Notes under the pieces: generated by a model | The model's database searches: none | What the model saw: only the letters and a program-made list of their open reading frames with translations | Told to the model about the DNA's origin: nothing | Program-made: the position numbers and the translations under genes | DNA from: Chamaea fasciata | Lineage: Eukaryota; Chordata; Aves; Passeriformes; Sylviidae | DNA length: 64,000 nt | Reading direction: 5' to 3' | NCBI GenBank assembly: GCA_029207755.1 | Contig: JARCOQ010000005.1 | Location: forward strand, 59,965,414-60,029,413 | In this document: piece by piece, positions 35,086 to 48,756 of the stretch | How positions within the stretch are numbered: position 1 is the stretch's first letter | Layout: each line of letters begins with the position of its first letter

Positions 35086-36949
35086 TATCTGATAGGTTTA
35101 TCTAACACTATGTTCAAATGAATGCAATAGCTTATTTTTTTTTTAAGTTACTCTGAAAAGCCTGGGTTGAAGTTCCACTGAAAAGCCATGTATGTGTTTT
35201 AGCACACAGGTTAATTTCTTCAGCAAATAAAAAATTTATAACAATGATTATCAATGACTAAAGGCAAAATTAAAGACAAAAGCGACAAATTTAAATGAGT
35301 GAATTGGCATTGTCCTGTGACCTATAAAGATAGATAATCTCTTTGTAACTAGATAAGGACATAGTATAAATGTCAAACACCTTGACAGAACTTCCTCTTG
35401 GTATCAGTACCTTTATCTATCCTACACTTGCTGCTCTATTTCCCAACTCTAGAATAATAGAATGGCTGCAGCAAAGTATTTGTTTTTAACAGTGAATATA
35501 AAAACATTGTTGGAATTCCTGAGTACTACACTTGGTTTTGTTGTGAATTATCTGTTTTTTAGCAAATTAGCTAGAATTAATTCTTTCCCTTTTGTTTTAT
35601 GTAAAAAGAAGATTATTCTGCTTCATTTTCTTCTGAAAAACACTGTGATATGTTCCAGAAGTAGAAAGAATTATTGCTCCGTGATCTCATAACATAATTA
35701 TCTGTACTAGTTGCTGTCAACTTTATGTTCAAATTATATGGCATATCACATTGATAATGTGTTCAGGCTTCAGTAATCTGAGGTACCACGGGACACTTTT
35801 CTAAACTGAGAATCATAGAGGGGCTTTTGTCATAGATTATTATGTATTTACTGTTATGTTTTAGCTTTTACATTTTTTCATGTGGCCTTTCAGTTTCCTG
35901 AAACTTTTTTAGCTTAAAATTTTGCAGATGTATTCTCTTCCTGAGCAGTATCTGTAATTGCATGAGCATTCTGAAATTGGGCAAAAACCAATCATTTCTG
36001 GGTAAGGGAGCAAGCTGGATAGGAAAGAATCCACTGTATTATTATAAATTATCATGGATTCTTTTTAGTCAAATATTGAACAACATTTCATTTGTTTTTT
36101 CCACTGTTTGCACTGATAGATTGATAACACTTTTCAATTTGTGTATTGCACATTAAGCCAGCTTTTTGTGCAGCTGGAGAATCTCTCATCTGTACAAGCA
36201 TGTGCTGCATACATCTAATGTTTCTTGTTTTTTCGGGTGCTTGAGAGAGTTTAAGAAATTAATGTATCAAGTCAGGAAGAAATCACAAGATACTGGAAAA
36301 GCACTGTGTTGTCATTGGTTAAATTCTGATTTTTTTTTTTTTAACCAAGGTCCCAGGAACAATTTACCTGTATCTGACACCATTATGCTGAGTGATATTG
36401 GGAAGTTATTCTGTCCAATCCATAATAAAATAAAACCAGTGTGATTCATTTCTCACGTTTGGGATTGTAAGAGGCATAATGAAGGAGGTTTTAAAAGTAT
36501 TTTTGGAAATTTTCAGCTTTCAGTAAATAAATTACTGTGTTTATTCGCTGCTGGGATGCTTGAAGAAATAGAAAGCACTGCAAGGTGAAAGACAAAGTTT
36601 CTTGCTCATGGCCTAGATTTACTCTCACATAAGAAGGCATATAGTGTGAAAAATTCTAAGAGATTCTCTGGATGGATAATTATTAGAATATGAGGGATGG
36701 GAAAGACTGTTTAGCACTGATATTTTTTGTATGAAGAAACTTGTTCACACAGAACACAACAGTTGAAAAAGAAGCAGAGAGTGAAAAAGAAAGTACTGAT
36801 CTATGCTAAAGATAACGCCAGCAAGGATAGTTTTAGAACAAGATACATAATAATTGTCATTTTCTGAAGCAATAGTTTGTCAAGGTACTGGAAAATTACT
36901 TTCAGATGAAAATTCAAACACATTTACAGAATGTTCTTTTTTTACAGTC

Positions 36950-37239
36950 TACATCTTCCTCATGAGGGGAAGAGGAGAGGCAGGCACTGATCTCTCCATT
37001 GACAGGGCCTATAGGAACTCCATGAAGTTTTGGCAGGGGAGATTTAGGCTGGATATCAGGAAAAGGTTTATCACTCAGGGGGTGGTGGGCACTGGAACAG
37101 GCTCCCCAGGGGAGTGGTCACTGGAGTTCAAAAAGCATTTGGTCAATGTTGTCAAGCACATGATGTGATTCTTGGTGTTGTCCTGTGCAGGGCCAGGAGT
37201 TGGACTTAGATGACCCTTCCAATTCAGAATATTGTATTA
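36950..37239 (+). repeat. CR1 LINE 3' fragment
   Basis: Sense CR1: CTTCCTCATGAGGGGAAGAG, GGCACTGATCTCTCC, GGAGATTTAGGCTGGATATC, GGCACTGGAACAGGCTCCCC, TGTCCTGTGCAGGGCCAGGA and GACCCTTCCAATTCAGAATA. It belongs to the same CR1 type as the copy at 3386-3713, and the terminal repeats are degraded. Confidence 0.93.
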
Positions 37240-39889
37240 GCTTAATGTGATTATATATACACTTTCTAGGAGGCTGGCTTCAACAAATGGTGGTGGCAGC
37301 TCCTCAGTCAACGTTACCTGAAAAGTAAGGATCCGCTTGCATAAGGAAAAAAAAGAGGGTGTAAGGAATGTAAAAATCTCTGTGTTGCTAGGAGTCAATG
37401 AATAACCTTAGTCTTTGAGAATGCTCTTTCAAAAATGAAAAAAAATTTAAAAAATTGATTTGGGTTTTTTAGGGATTTTTTTTAAGAGGGGGTTTGCACT
37501 GGACAAGCGAGTGGAAGAAAGTAAAGGAACGGAGAAATGTAAGACAGCATAAATGGAAACTAGCCAAACGAAATCTAGTCAAGGGACTTTTACTCGGGCA
37601 GGGAAAAACTTTGAGCTGTATGAAATGTAGGAAGCCTGAAGTTTATAATTTGTAATTTATCTGAAAGGCATATAATAAGGTTAAATCCTTAAATGAAATA
37701 CAGTTTAGATGTACCATGTATTAAATATTATTGAAGAATCTCAGTGAAGGAAGAAAAAAGAAGAGAGAAATTTAAAAAGAATAAAATTCATTTTAAAACC
37801 TTCTGTTGAAGTAGCAAGAGGCATATCATGAGCTCATAAAGAAAAAATATATCTATATTAATAAACTTACAGGGAAAAATATTTCTGGAGTAAGAATTTT
37901 AATAACGGTGTCAATATCACTTTTATTATTCAGAAAGACTTTTTGAAAATGGACCTACTTGTGATATATATTTATGATTGATTAAAATACATTATTGAGT
38001 CTTGGGCAAAGACTTGGATTGCGTTTCATCGTGGTAATTCTGTTACTGCACTGGAGCTTAGAATAAGTAAATTTAAAGAACCAATCTGTTTCTCTTTAGA
38101 AAAGAAATAGAAATGCAGAAAGACTAAAAGAGAAATTATTCAAACCAGAGATTTTCTTTATTTAGAGCCCAGGAAAGTTCCAGTCTGTCTCAGAATAGAA
38201 TGGTTAGAAAGAAGGTTGACTTTATCCTCAAAATTACAGAAGTATTCAGGGCCAGACATTCTGGCCACTGGCATTCTACAGGGTACAAAAACACAAGCTG
38301 TAAACTGATATAAAGGAAAACCCTGGATGTCAGTGGTTACCTCTGAGGGCAGTAGAAGTGTCCATATTTGAACATGAGATCTAAGTGCGTGAGATGCTGG
38401 TGAAATTCCTTGACTCACTGGAGGCCTTGAATAGAGTTAGCATGCTGCAAGTTCAGCCATTAAATTATCTTGACTTTGAGATTCAGAACAGTATGGATGG
38501 TGAGATAGGTAGAGCAAAAAGTGAGATTAAGTATAGGAAGACATATTTTATTATTAACTGTTGCACTGGTTCTGGGTGGCATGGCAGAGAAAAGCTAATA
38601 TTTGAAGATTAAAAGACGGGTAAAAAAAGAGAAATGCTGTTTAAACAAAACATGAACAGCAGGAAATGTGTGTGATAGTAAGATTTATTTGCATAAAAGG
38701 CTACTTGAAGTGTTTTGTCTGAAGTCAATTGCTTATTTATTGATTACTAAAATAGCAACAGAATGTGCTTAAAGCAGCACAGGATTGTTTTCAGCATGTT
38801 AAGTTATCAAGAAATCTATTGACTGATTTGGCTCTAGGAGTTATGCATACAAAAAGTATTTGAAGCTGGGAAGTACCAACAATGATAACAATATCCAGAT
38901 GAAGATCTGCAGGAAAGGCAATTTAAAGCATAATTTGGAAAGTAAGGGCTTGAATAATGTGAAATGAAGAAAACTCTCCCCCTTGCACAGTATGAATATC
39001 AATTCTGGTAGGGATTCTGCAGGCAGGTAGTTTTAATAAAAACCATATAAATTCAAACACAGGTAAGAGACTAATTCTCTGTAATTTGAATTAGAATTAA
39101 TATGATAGATGTGACAGAAACTTAAATAATTACAGAATTATATCTGAAATACTAAAGCCTAGACCAAAACCAAAAAAAGTTGGCAGCTTCTCTGTGGTCT
39201 GTTAATGGTGGAAATAACTGTTTTTTCCCTGCTGTATGTACTTTTGACCCCAAAATATCTTCAAGTGATCATAGTGGTATTGTGTGCCGTGAGAGGCTGA
39301 GGGCGTGCTTAAAGGTGTAGCACAGGGCACCCCATAAATTCTGGCATTGTGACTTTTCCTCCCCACCCCCCCACCAAATTTTAAGCTAGTTGTGATTTGT
39401 GCAGCATCGGTGGGAGATCTGATTTTATTCCATGTTCAGCCTAATAGCATTCAGGTTTTTATCTCTCAGCATGCCCAAATCAGTAGACTTACCAGCTTTT
39501 TTTTTTGTTGCAAGGACTGGGAAGACATTTGCCACTTTTCCTATTGAGCTGGGTCACCATGTAGCAAGAATAGGTGGTATATGGAACAGAAGGAAAAAGC
39601 AAACAAAAAGAGTGAAAACATTACTTAGTGGAGAGAGCACATGCTGAGAAGCAAGTCCTGGAGAGCTTGGAGTCTGAAACAAAGGCAGTGCATTTTAACT
39701 GAAATGGTTGTTTTATTAAAGATTAGGTCCAAGCACTCCCCAAACAAACAAAACCAGCCCAGTGGTAATCTGAAAATCCCGCTTTAATCTTTGTTTTATC
39801 TCAGTTTGTCTAACAGTTCCTGATCTGTTCAATTTCTTCTCAGCGTTTTGGTTGTCAAAATACAGAGATGACAAATGACATCTTTGCAG
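37240..39889. other. Intergenic DNA
   Basis: No recognised gene. It is AT-rich, with A-rich patches near 37.43-37.49 kb and 37.74-37.80 kb and a C-rich run at 39355-39375. A moderately GC-richer part at 38.16-38.60 kb could be an old unidentified repeat. Confidence 0.45.
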
Positions 39890-39998
39890 AGAGCCGGCAG
39901 AAAATCTGTGTATGGCTGATGCATCGAGCAACATGTGTGAACCATGGGGAATGTTAATAGCTCTGTCATCCTCTCAGTTGGGGAAACGCCTCTCAGAG
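39890..39998 (+). CDS. Isolated exon-like segment (unidentified)
   Basis: A 109-nt segment bounded by the acceptor CATCTTTGCAG and the donor GAG|GTAACT, open in one frame throughout (entry phase 2, exit phase 0; 36 full codons). The predicted residues include Glu-Pro-Ala-Glu-Asn-Leu-Cys-Met-Ala-Asp-Ala-Ser-Ser and Leu-Gly-Lys-Arg-Leu-Ser-Glu. I recognise no family, and the opposite strand also has open frames here (39716-39934 and 39829-40113). Without neighbouring exons this is weak; segments like this occur by chance. Confidence 0.15.
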
Positions 39999-42900
39999 GT
40001 AACTCCTTTTCATAAAGGTGAAACATTGGCTTAAAACCACCACTAATCGACTTCATATTTTTACTTGTTATGCCTCTTGTACACACTTTTAAGATAAAAG
40101 TTGTAAGAGCCAAAATTTAGGTAATAATATCAGAATAAAGGGTGTTTTTAACCAAGTGTAAAGCAATATGAAAATACAGGACAAAACCACACATAGCTTA
40201 ATGAAGTTATCCGTGTATATATATAAAAAAACAGTTTAGCTCTCCATATTCAGTGTAAACTTTGCACGAATAAAATAAGAATTAACTACTGTTATTAACT
40301 CCTTATTAACTACTGTTGTTGATAGTCCTTATTTTCACTAAGCTTCCATGAGTCCTGCTGGCCTTCATGTAGTAATGGATTTCTAGACTGATTTTTTCCT
40401 TTAGTTGCGATCCAAAAACTGTTTCAAGTTAGGGCAATAAATAAGATGATTTCCAAGTAAGTCAATATCCAGGTTTGCTTTATATGCACCAACACTTAGA
40501 TCAAAATTCCTATAAATTAAATTCTCTGTATCTGAGGAAGCATGCCATTTAAGAAAGACGCTGAACACCAAAGTTTTTATTTTTTCTGAACTGTTAGTAA
40601 CTTCTTGTACATTTCTTCAACCTGTGTTCTTATTTTGCTTGTGTTAACATAGCTTACCATCCAGTTTTATTTATTACCAAACTGTTCATGTAAGATTAAA
40701 AACTTGTGATAATGTAATACATATGATTAACAACCTTATAAAACTGTGATTAAGATTAAAAATAATGGATTTTTAAACTTTTCCTTGGCTGCATTGCCAA
40801 ACCTTCCAGTTGTGATTTCTGTTGATTCCATCTTGTCATGAGAATGTAAGAATGAAAATATGGTAAATATTGCTGAGTAATTATTTTTAACCCAAAATCT
40901 CTCTAAAATGCTCAAGTATTAGGATAAGACAGTGTGGATTTAAGCATTATTGCCCGTAAATGTTTAAATACAGAGAAGGTAATACTACTTCTGGGATTGT
41001 GCACTTTAAGATTGTGCAAATGGGGTAACCAATCCAGGAAACTATTTTGCTCTTTAGTCAAAATCAATATCTAGTGAAAAATATTAGAACAAGACAACAT
41101 GCAGTGAAACTCCTACTCTCCACAGATTCACAATTTTGGGACTTTGTGGGCCAGAGGCATTTTTTTGTCAGTTTTTGCCATTTGGCCTTCCAGCACCAGA
41201 GTTCACTGGCAGAGAGGAGCATTTCCCACAACTAAATTAGCTGGGATTATGAAGCACTTCAGCCAAATGGAGATACACAGGTGTTTGGGACCACATGGGA
41301 TACATAGGAGGATGGTAAGGGAGCTGACCAATTTTGTGTTTTGAAGCTGTTCTCTATCATATTAGAAATATTAAGGTAAGTGTGTGAGTTTAGTGACTGA
41401 AAAAGGCAAATACTTCCCCCACCTGAGAGGGCCATGATCTTTGGAGATGCACATGAAGGACAAGTTGACAACTAACAACAGTCTGCATAGATTTACCATC
41501 ATAATACCTCATCAGTCTGATTGCCTTAATACCACCTATATACTTCGTGTTCTTCCTGTCTAGCCCTTCTCTTGCTCATATAGGGAAAGGTTGAACACTG
41601 GAGGTGCTAGAACAGATTGCAGCAAGGTTTCACATATGGTGCCACTCCACTATCAACTGGCCGTTCTTGCTGATGTCTCTCTTCTGCTTTTAAATCAGCA
41701 GTGTGCAAGTATGAAGAGCTTGTCCCTCTTTCCATGACAATTTAGTGTTTTAAAGAACTTTGGATGAGGAACCTAATTTACAAACATTTAGGAAATACCA
41801 GATCACCCACTTTTTCCTTGACTTGGTTCTTGCCCTTTTTTGTAAAAAGAACTCCCAATAGATTTCAGAAGCTTATCTTCACAACAAACATCTTCCTTTT
41901 CCTGCAAGATACCGTATTTATCGTATAGTATTTATTCACCTACCCACAGATTCTGTTCTTGAGAACAGAAGTGATAGAGGTACAAGCCAGATTCTGGCTA
42001 CCGTAGTTCTGTTGTAGCGAGGAGCTTTTGAGAGACCTCTGTATACCAGAGTTCAGTCATATTCCTCTTTGCATGAACACGGTCAGTTCCTGGTCATTCA
42101 CTTGTATCAATTTTATCTATAGGTTCCATAATTTCATCTGCTGACACTTCCTTTCATCGAGGCTCTTGAGCGACTTTCCATGCCAGTTCTATTTTAGGAT
42201 GAATGGAGCCTAATCACCCTGCTAAGGTATGTCCTGATTTTGGTGTATTCTGAGAAAATTGAAGTATATATGCCAGAGAAGAGATAGGAAGAATGCAAAT
42301 TGTAGCAAAATCTGCATGGATGATAAATTTTCAACATATTTTTTATTAACCATAATCCTTTATTAGACCTCACAGAGGTGTAAACTATACATACAAATAC
42401 ATTAGAAAGATACCCTCTTAACAGTAATGCTTCACATTTTGGACCTGATACCAAGAGGGTTGCAAACATTTCAGTACATTCTACAAACCAAAGGGTGCAT
42501 TAGCCTTTATGTATACAGAGTGACAAAGCCCTTTACTGAAATCAAAGTAGATAAAAGTGAAAATCAGTCAACTACTTCTTCCAACCTTTACCTACCATAA
42601 ATGCATATAAAAGCTTTTAAAAGCATGAATACACTATTATTTATGGAGCAAAGTTTACTGTTCTAGACAGCTCATAGAGAGAAAGGAAGAGAATGGTCAA
42701 GATGGCATTACATGAACTGCAAACTAGCAAAACTTCTTGAATTTTTTTTTATATTTGTACATATCAAGAGCTCCATTTTTTGCTTTATTGGTTGTTACTA
42801 GAAAAGCTTATAAGTGCTAAATGGGGCGAATAGCACAACAAAGACATTGTTGAGGTATTTGGGGGATTCTGCAACACAATGATGTTACATACACAGTATG

Positions 42901-43854
42901 AAATATTATTTGTCATCAAGTAGTGACATTGTATTATGAGTAAGCACAAGAAAATAAAAAAGAAAGAATAAATCCAGTTAGGACTTTAATAGATATTTAA
43001 ATGGTTTCTAGTAAATGAACACTTAACACTTGTCACTGTTTGGTTATAATGAATTGAAATGTTAATAGTAGGATTATTCAGTAGTGAAATCAGAAACTCA
43101 TGTATTCCACATTCATGCTTTGCATCATGGAAACCCCAGTTTTAATCAGGATACTAATTGTGGTCCAACACTGAAGAAAGAGAGGACAGTTACTCCTTGT
43201 GGAAAGGCTGTCCTGAAAACCAAGTGCTATTAATCTCTTTGTTTGGCATTCTGGGTGGCTTTGCAGCAATTTGGAAGAAAAGAAAGCTTATACATGATTT
43301 GATTATCAGCAGCAGGTGGTGCTGCTTCTTCTACTTTCGTTTTGTTTCCTGAAATCGTTAGTCTTGATAAACATGTTTAATATTGAACCCTAAGACTCCA
43401 AGGATTAAGAAACTGTGAAATAGAACCATCACATTCTGATAAAAGCAGCGAGAGGTGTCAGACTACAGGTGAAGCTCTTCAGAGCATTATGAAGTACCAA
43501 TGTGCTCTCCTCAGTCGAGTGTTTTATGACTCATGTCTGATGAGACTTAGTTTCATCAGGCAACTATTATCATAATATATTTTTGAGAATTGTTTTTTCA
43601 CCTTGCTCAGGATTTCAATAGAATTCTGTTGGACTAAATCCTTAGAAATGGTAATAAATACGATTTGATTTTATACACTGTAACATGCACTGTCACTTGC
43701 ATGTGCTGTACTATATTCAAACTTATCTCTAAGTGGAAATATTGAAGAGAACCATAATTCTTATGTAGTATTTATATCAATTGCATATGAAATTCTAGTG
43801 TTAAAAAAAAAGATAGAATTCATTGCTGTGCACAAAACAAGGACATTTTACCTC
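39999..43854. other. Intergenic DNA downstream of IGF1
   Basis: No recognised gene or repeat. One open segment with an acceptor-like start (CTACTCTCCACAG, about 41126) runs to ACACAG|GTGTTT near 41280 and is compatible in phase with the segment at 39890-39998, but its predicted product is unfamiliar. Confidence 0.4.
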
Positions 43855-43860
43855 TTTATT
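43855..43860 (-). promoter_or_regulatory. IGF1: Candidate distal polyadenylation signal of IGF1
   Basis: AATAAA on the - strand in the context ATCAATAAAGAGG. It would give a 3'UTR of about 6.7 kb, close to the long IGF1 3'UTR of mammals (roughly 6.5 kb). The choice among several possible hexamers rests mainly on that length match. Confidence 0.4.
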
Positions 43861-44968
43861 GATAACACTTTAGTCTTTCGTTTTTGGATCTTTTGTCTTT
43901 GATTGTTGTTAAAGTGAGGGATTTCTCACACCGTAAGTCAGGTTAATGCCAGTAAACCAGGAAGAGTGGAACATTCATTTGGTTTTTAAATTTATGAAGT
44001 TAAAAATTTCGCTACAAAATACGAGTTTCATTTAAGGAGTTGTTTATATAGTTATCTGGCTAAACCTTTTGCTTTAACATGATTATGTGAAGTATGATCC
44101 TATTTATCAGGATAGAGTCCTTCTTGTTCTTCAGGTATTTTGTTGCTGCTTTTGAGGAATGAAATTATAATCATGAATGGAAAATACAATAAAATGCAGT
44201 GCCTTTGATTTAGTTAAAAAATGGTGGGAAAAATTATCACTCAACTGTATTTGTTTTGTTTCTCAAGAACTTCAATAAAGTGTGAATATGTAGATATTTC
44301 AGTACGTTAAATACTTGTGGGAAAGAAAGTTTAGCAGCAGAAGTATCACGTTGTTTTTTAGGACTTTTGTGAGCCAAGCTGGCAAAATAAAAAGTTACTG
44401 AAGAACACAGAGAAATCAAGAATTGTTATAAATAATTTGGGATACAGGAATTTGCTAAGCCTTTTCCACTTCAGACATTGTTAAGAGTGCTGTAGAGAGA
44501 GATGAATTATTCTTACAAAAAGCATATAAATGACAAATTAATAGTGAAGGTGATGGCAGAAATTATCATTCTGCTCTGTTTATATTACCCATTAATCTAA
44601 CTTTGAAGAGATGCTCACACTTCAAAAAATTGCACTTAGTAGGAGTTTTATGGAGAAAAATGAAATAAAAGATAAAATTTTAATAAAGATTTTTATAATA
44701 TGACCCTCAGAGTTAGTATTTTATTACTGTATCTAGACAGATAAATATATTTGCCTGATGACAATGATGAGGTGTCTTGTGGCTTAAATATATGGTTATT
44801 TCTTTAGGTATGAAAAACAAAGGCAGGATCTAAATCGTGACATCCATATTACACAATGTTCTTCTAAAATTAGATTCCAGTTGGATTACTGAATATAATC
44901 CATAAGATCTGAAGAGAAAAAAGCAAGCATCTCAAATTTTAGTTGACAGGAAAAAGAAAAGCATAATA

Positions 44969-45063
44969 TACACGTGCACACACACATGCACATAGACATG
45001 CACACACTGTAGCGTTGTCTATATATACACATATAAATGTACAGGTATATGTATATATATATT
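44969..45063. repeat. IGF1: AC/TA compound microsatellite in the IGF1 3'UTR
   Basis: CACGTGCACACACACATGCA, then further CA steps, then TATATATACACATATAAATG and a (TA)n run. Alternating purine-pyrimidine sequence in a UTR can form self-complementary RNA structure and is likely length-variable. Confidence 0.85.
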
Positions 45064-46596
45064 CACAGCTACACCCTTTATGCCACTAGTGTAAGATTTC
45101 CTAATGTAACCATTAGGGAGGTCCTTCCTATTTTGGCCTCTGCCAGAATGGTATCTCTATACTGCGTGACATGTAATCAAATTTAAGACAATCCCATAAC
45201 ACCCTTTGTGTAAAAAAAGGTCAAAGATGATTTCTATATATCAGATACTGTGTGTTTGGGCATTTATAATGTAGTAGAATATTCCAATACTGTCAGAAGC
45301 AAAATGTTTAGTATAGGAGTAGAATGGGTAACAACTTTGTGTTGAATTCTTTCTTTCCTTCTTCCAAGACACATTTAATCTAGTTGCTTTACTGAGTGCC
45401 ACTTCCACACATGAATTGGATAATTAGTAATCTCATTAAGAAAAAATTCTTTATTTTATGCGGATTGTACCCAAGAGAAAAAATATCACTAAAAGCCTCA
45501 TCTCCTCCTCAGCCCTTGCCCCCAGAATCAAAACAAAGTGAATCAAAGCAAAACAACCCTCTCAAACAAACAGACAAACAATAAAATTATCTTACAATAG
45601 TGTTTTAACTAAGTTTGCTGGGAGAAGCAAGAGAGAGGAATAAATGTTGGTTTTGATTAGAAGTTGGATGTTTGGAAGACTAATTTCCACTGACCAGTAT
45701 CCTAAAAAGAGGGACCAGTATAAGTAGATCCCCCCCAAATAAATTATTACTATTCCTTTTCAAACTAAAAATAAAACATTTTAAATATATTGATTATACC
45801 TTCATCAGAACAACGTAAGTATTCTCTCTGGTCTACAGGTTCCAATAACCTCTTTTTGGGCTTAATTTAGCATAATTTCAAAACAAAAAAATGAAATGTG
45901 AAAATTTGCACATAAGAATGTTCATAGTGACCCCATAAAGTAATAAAGAAAAATAATTCACAGACTGTTAGCCATATATTTCAACTTTTTCTCACAATTT
46001 GGAACTGATGAGAATTTAAAAAACCCAACAATATCCTGTCAGGACAATTTTTTTTTTTTTTATTCCGTGTTAAATTTAGTTGTACTTGCATCTTTTGGGG
46101 GTTTTAAGAACATTAAGTTTTGGATTATGTGCCATGAGTGAGAAAGTAATCATATAAAACTAAAAATGTGTGAAAATCTCGAACGTATCATGCCACTGAC
46201 CAAGCCAAACTCTTCACTGATATCACACTAGAATGTGGCTTAAAAATCTCTGGTATGATATAGGATTTGCATAATCTGAAAGGCTTTCAGTCATAGCAAG
46301 GCTTTTAGTTTCCTGACTCCACTAGTTTTCTTTATCTGAATTTTTGGCTTGGAGTAAAGATTTGGAATTTCATATACGATCTATGAATTTTTTGTGGCAT
46401 TTTGACTCTTATTCCTGTCCCACCTTCCTTGATATAAGATTTCTTTGCTGCTTTTGAGTGACAAAAAGTTGAAAAGTTATGGCTAGTTTTATTTCTATTT
46501 TAATAACCATACCTATGTAATTGTCATTTTCATACATTAAAAAAATATTTATGCTTTCTTTTATATTTTAGTCAAGTACTTTCTTAAACAGAACAA

Positions 46597-46604
46597 TAGC
46601 ACCA
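46597..46604 (-). promoter_or_regulatory. IGF1: miR-29 seed match in the IGF1 3'UTR
   Basis: The - strand reads TGGTGCTA, the 8-mer target of miR-29. IGF1 is a known miR-29 target in mammals. Use of this particular site is inferred from the seed alone. Confidence 0.45.
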
Positions 46605-48708
46605 CTTTGGCATTGTTGGCCAAATCAGTAACACGTAAAGCAAATATGCAAATACACTTTCCTGATCTTGTCATATCATGCACTTGCTTGTTGAATGGAG
46701 AGCCAAGAAGACACAGTGCTTGGCCTAAAGTCTTTCTTAATCAGCTTTAGCCATTGGTTCTGAGAGAACAAGGAGCTCAGGGGGCAGCTGAGCAGGGCTC
46801 CTAGTTGTGTACAGAATTCACTTCTGTAAATAAAGCTCACCACTAATTCATCCTTCATTCTCACTGAAGGAATCGACACGGTAAGCTGCCTTGGGAAAAA
46901 AGGGGGCCTATTTTCATGTATCTATCAGGACTGGATGCAATATCCCAGGCTTTGATTTTCTTCTCTCTTGGCCAAATGGTGCAAATGAGCTTGTACAAGT
47001 ACTTCATGGAAATGGAAGTGTGGGTTTATATCTACATTTTGAGCAGAACAAAGAATTTTTTATTTTTCCATTTAAACTCTTAATGACTAATTAAATTTAC
47101 TATGGAGATGAGACTTAAATTTTGAGAGAGTTACTGACTTCGGTGGGTTTAGATCCGCAGTGCTTTTTGGACTGACTGAAAATAATGAGGCTTAATTCAA
47201 TTTTTAATTGTGCATTTCAGTGATATTCTGTGCAATAGTTGGAGTTTTAAGTCTGTTCTAGAAAGCAAAGATCTGTGATCTCTGTCATGTGACTTACACA
47301 ATAGGGAAGGATGAGAAATGGGCTTTTCTTTATCATTTCAGTGATTTATGAGAATCAATAGCATCTGGTGGGACCCCTGTTCCTAAATATCTGGAGTGCT
47401 TTTAAAAATCCATCTAAACCTTTCAATTTCTCTAATTAGAAGTTTTTCAAGCCAGACTGCTTTGTACTGTTGGGAGGGAGATGCTTTGGCTCACGTTTCA
47501 ACTCCTTTAAGTAGCAGATTTATTGTGATTATTAAGCTAATGCAGCTCTTTATCTTTCACACTAACTGGTTTATCATGTGCTCCCTGCCATATGACTGGA
47601 GATTTCTTATGCAAAATGCATACCCCACCCATGCATTTCTCACTTCTGTGGGGCTAGAGCTGCCTTCCATTTTGTGATATCATTTATTCTCTAGTAAAGC
47701 AAAGTGTTGCCTTTGAAGTTTGCAGATATTCAGTATTTATTTTAGTTGCTTTCAAGAATTGTGCTCATTTGTTTAGACAGTTGTCAAATTGTGATAAATA
47801 TTGCTGTCTCTGAGTGACATTTTCTAATTATGTTTTTTCAGCAGGAGAATTATGGTGGCATGGATGTGAGTGTGTGAATACCAAGATAAGACTAAAATTT
47901 TGAATTAATTTATAGGAATTAATGCAAAGTGATGTACAGTTATTCAGTTAAAAGCGCATCAGTAAAAAAAAGTTATCTACAAAGAAACTTGCTGCCACAG
48001 ACATCTGCAAATTTCTTTTTGCACTCACACCTTTCTTCCCTCTTCCCCTTAGAACTTCAGAAGAGACAGGAGACAGAAATGGTCATGGGGTATGAAATGG
48101 AAATATGTATTATGTCTGTGACATCAAAATAATGGCTTGTTCTTAGATTGCATTGCAGAATTCTTACAGCCAAAGTAAAAGTCCTTCTCTCTCCATCCCC
48201 CCTGCCAAAAAAAGGCCTGTAGGAGCTGTGACAGGTATCAGAATTGCTAACTCTGTTTATTAAAATTGGTGGTAAATAATTTAGTTTAGTTTCCACATCT
48301 GTTTCTCTTTACTTTCTTTGTTTTTCAACATAACTATCTCAGTCAGTGAGAGCTGTGACATATTCTTTTTATTCATTTACTGTTCTACTTTTACATTGCT
48401 ATGGCAGCTTATTGTGCATATAGACATCCATCTCACAGAAAGCAGAGGATTTAAAGAGCTATATAGGAATACATTGCATTTGTTAAAAATACAAACCACA
48501 AATTTTCTATGGGAATAGAAAAGGAACTGCAATAATTTTTTAGACTTTTATGACCTTTCCTGCTTATTTCATAAGGGACTATTGAGGAGCTGTACATATG
48601 CAGTCTGGAGAGAACTTTCTCTTGTGTTTAAGTCAATAATTATCGACTCCCTCCGTTGCAGTAGAAAGTAAGGCAGATTTCAGCAGCCTTCAAAAGGAGA
48701 TAGATAAA

Positions 48709-48756
48709 ATCCTTTATAGCTACAGATATCCTTTATAGATATCCTTTATAGATATA
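48709..48756. repeat. IGF1: Short tandem repeat in the IGF1 3'UTR
   Basis: Three copies of an ATCCTTTATAG unit, the last two as ATATCCTTTATAG directly adjacent at a 14-nt period. Confidence 0.85.

Larger units (their letters stand above)
28836..36949. other. Intergenic AT-rich DNA
   Basis: Apart from CR1 copies at 30165-30382 and 33660-33903 and a TA/CA microsatellite at 35061-35085, I see no gene, RNA or mobile element. Open frames are short and lack splice signals or codon structure. Confidence 0.5.
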
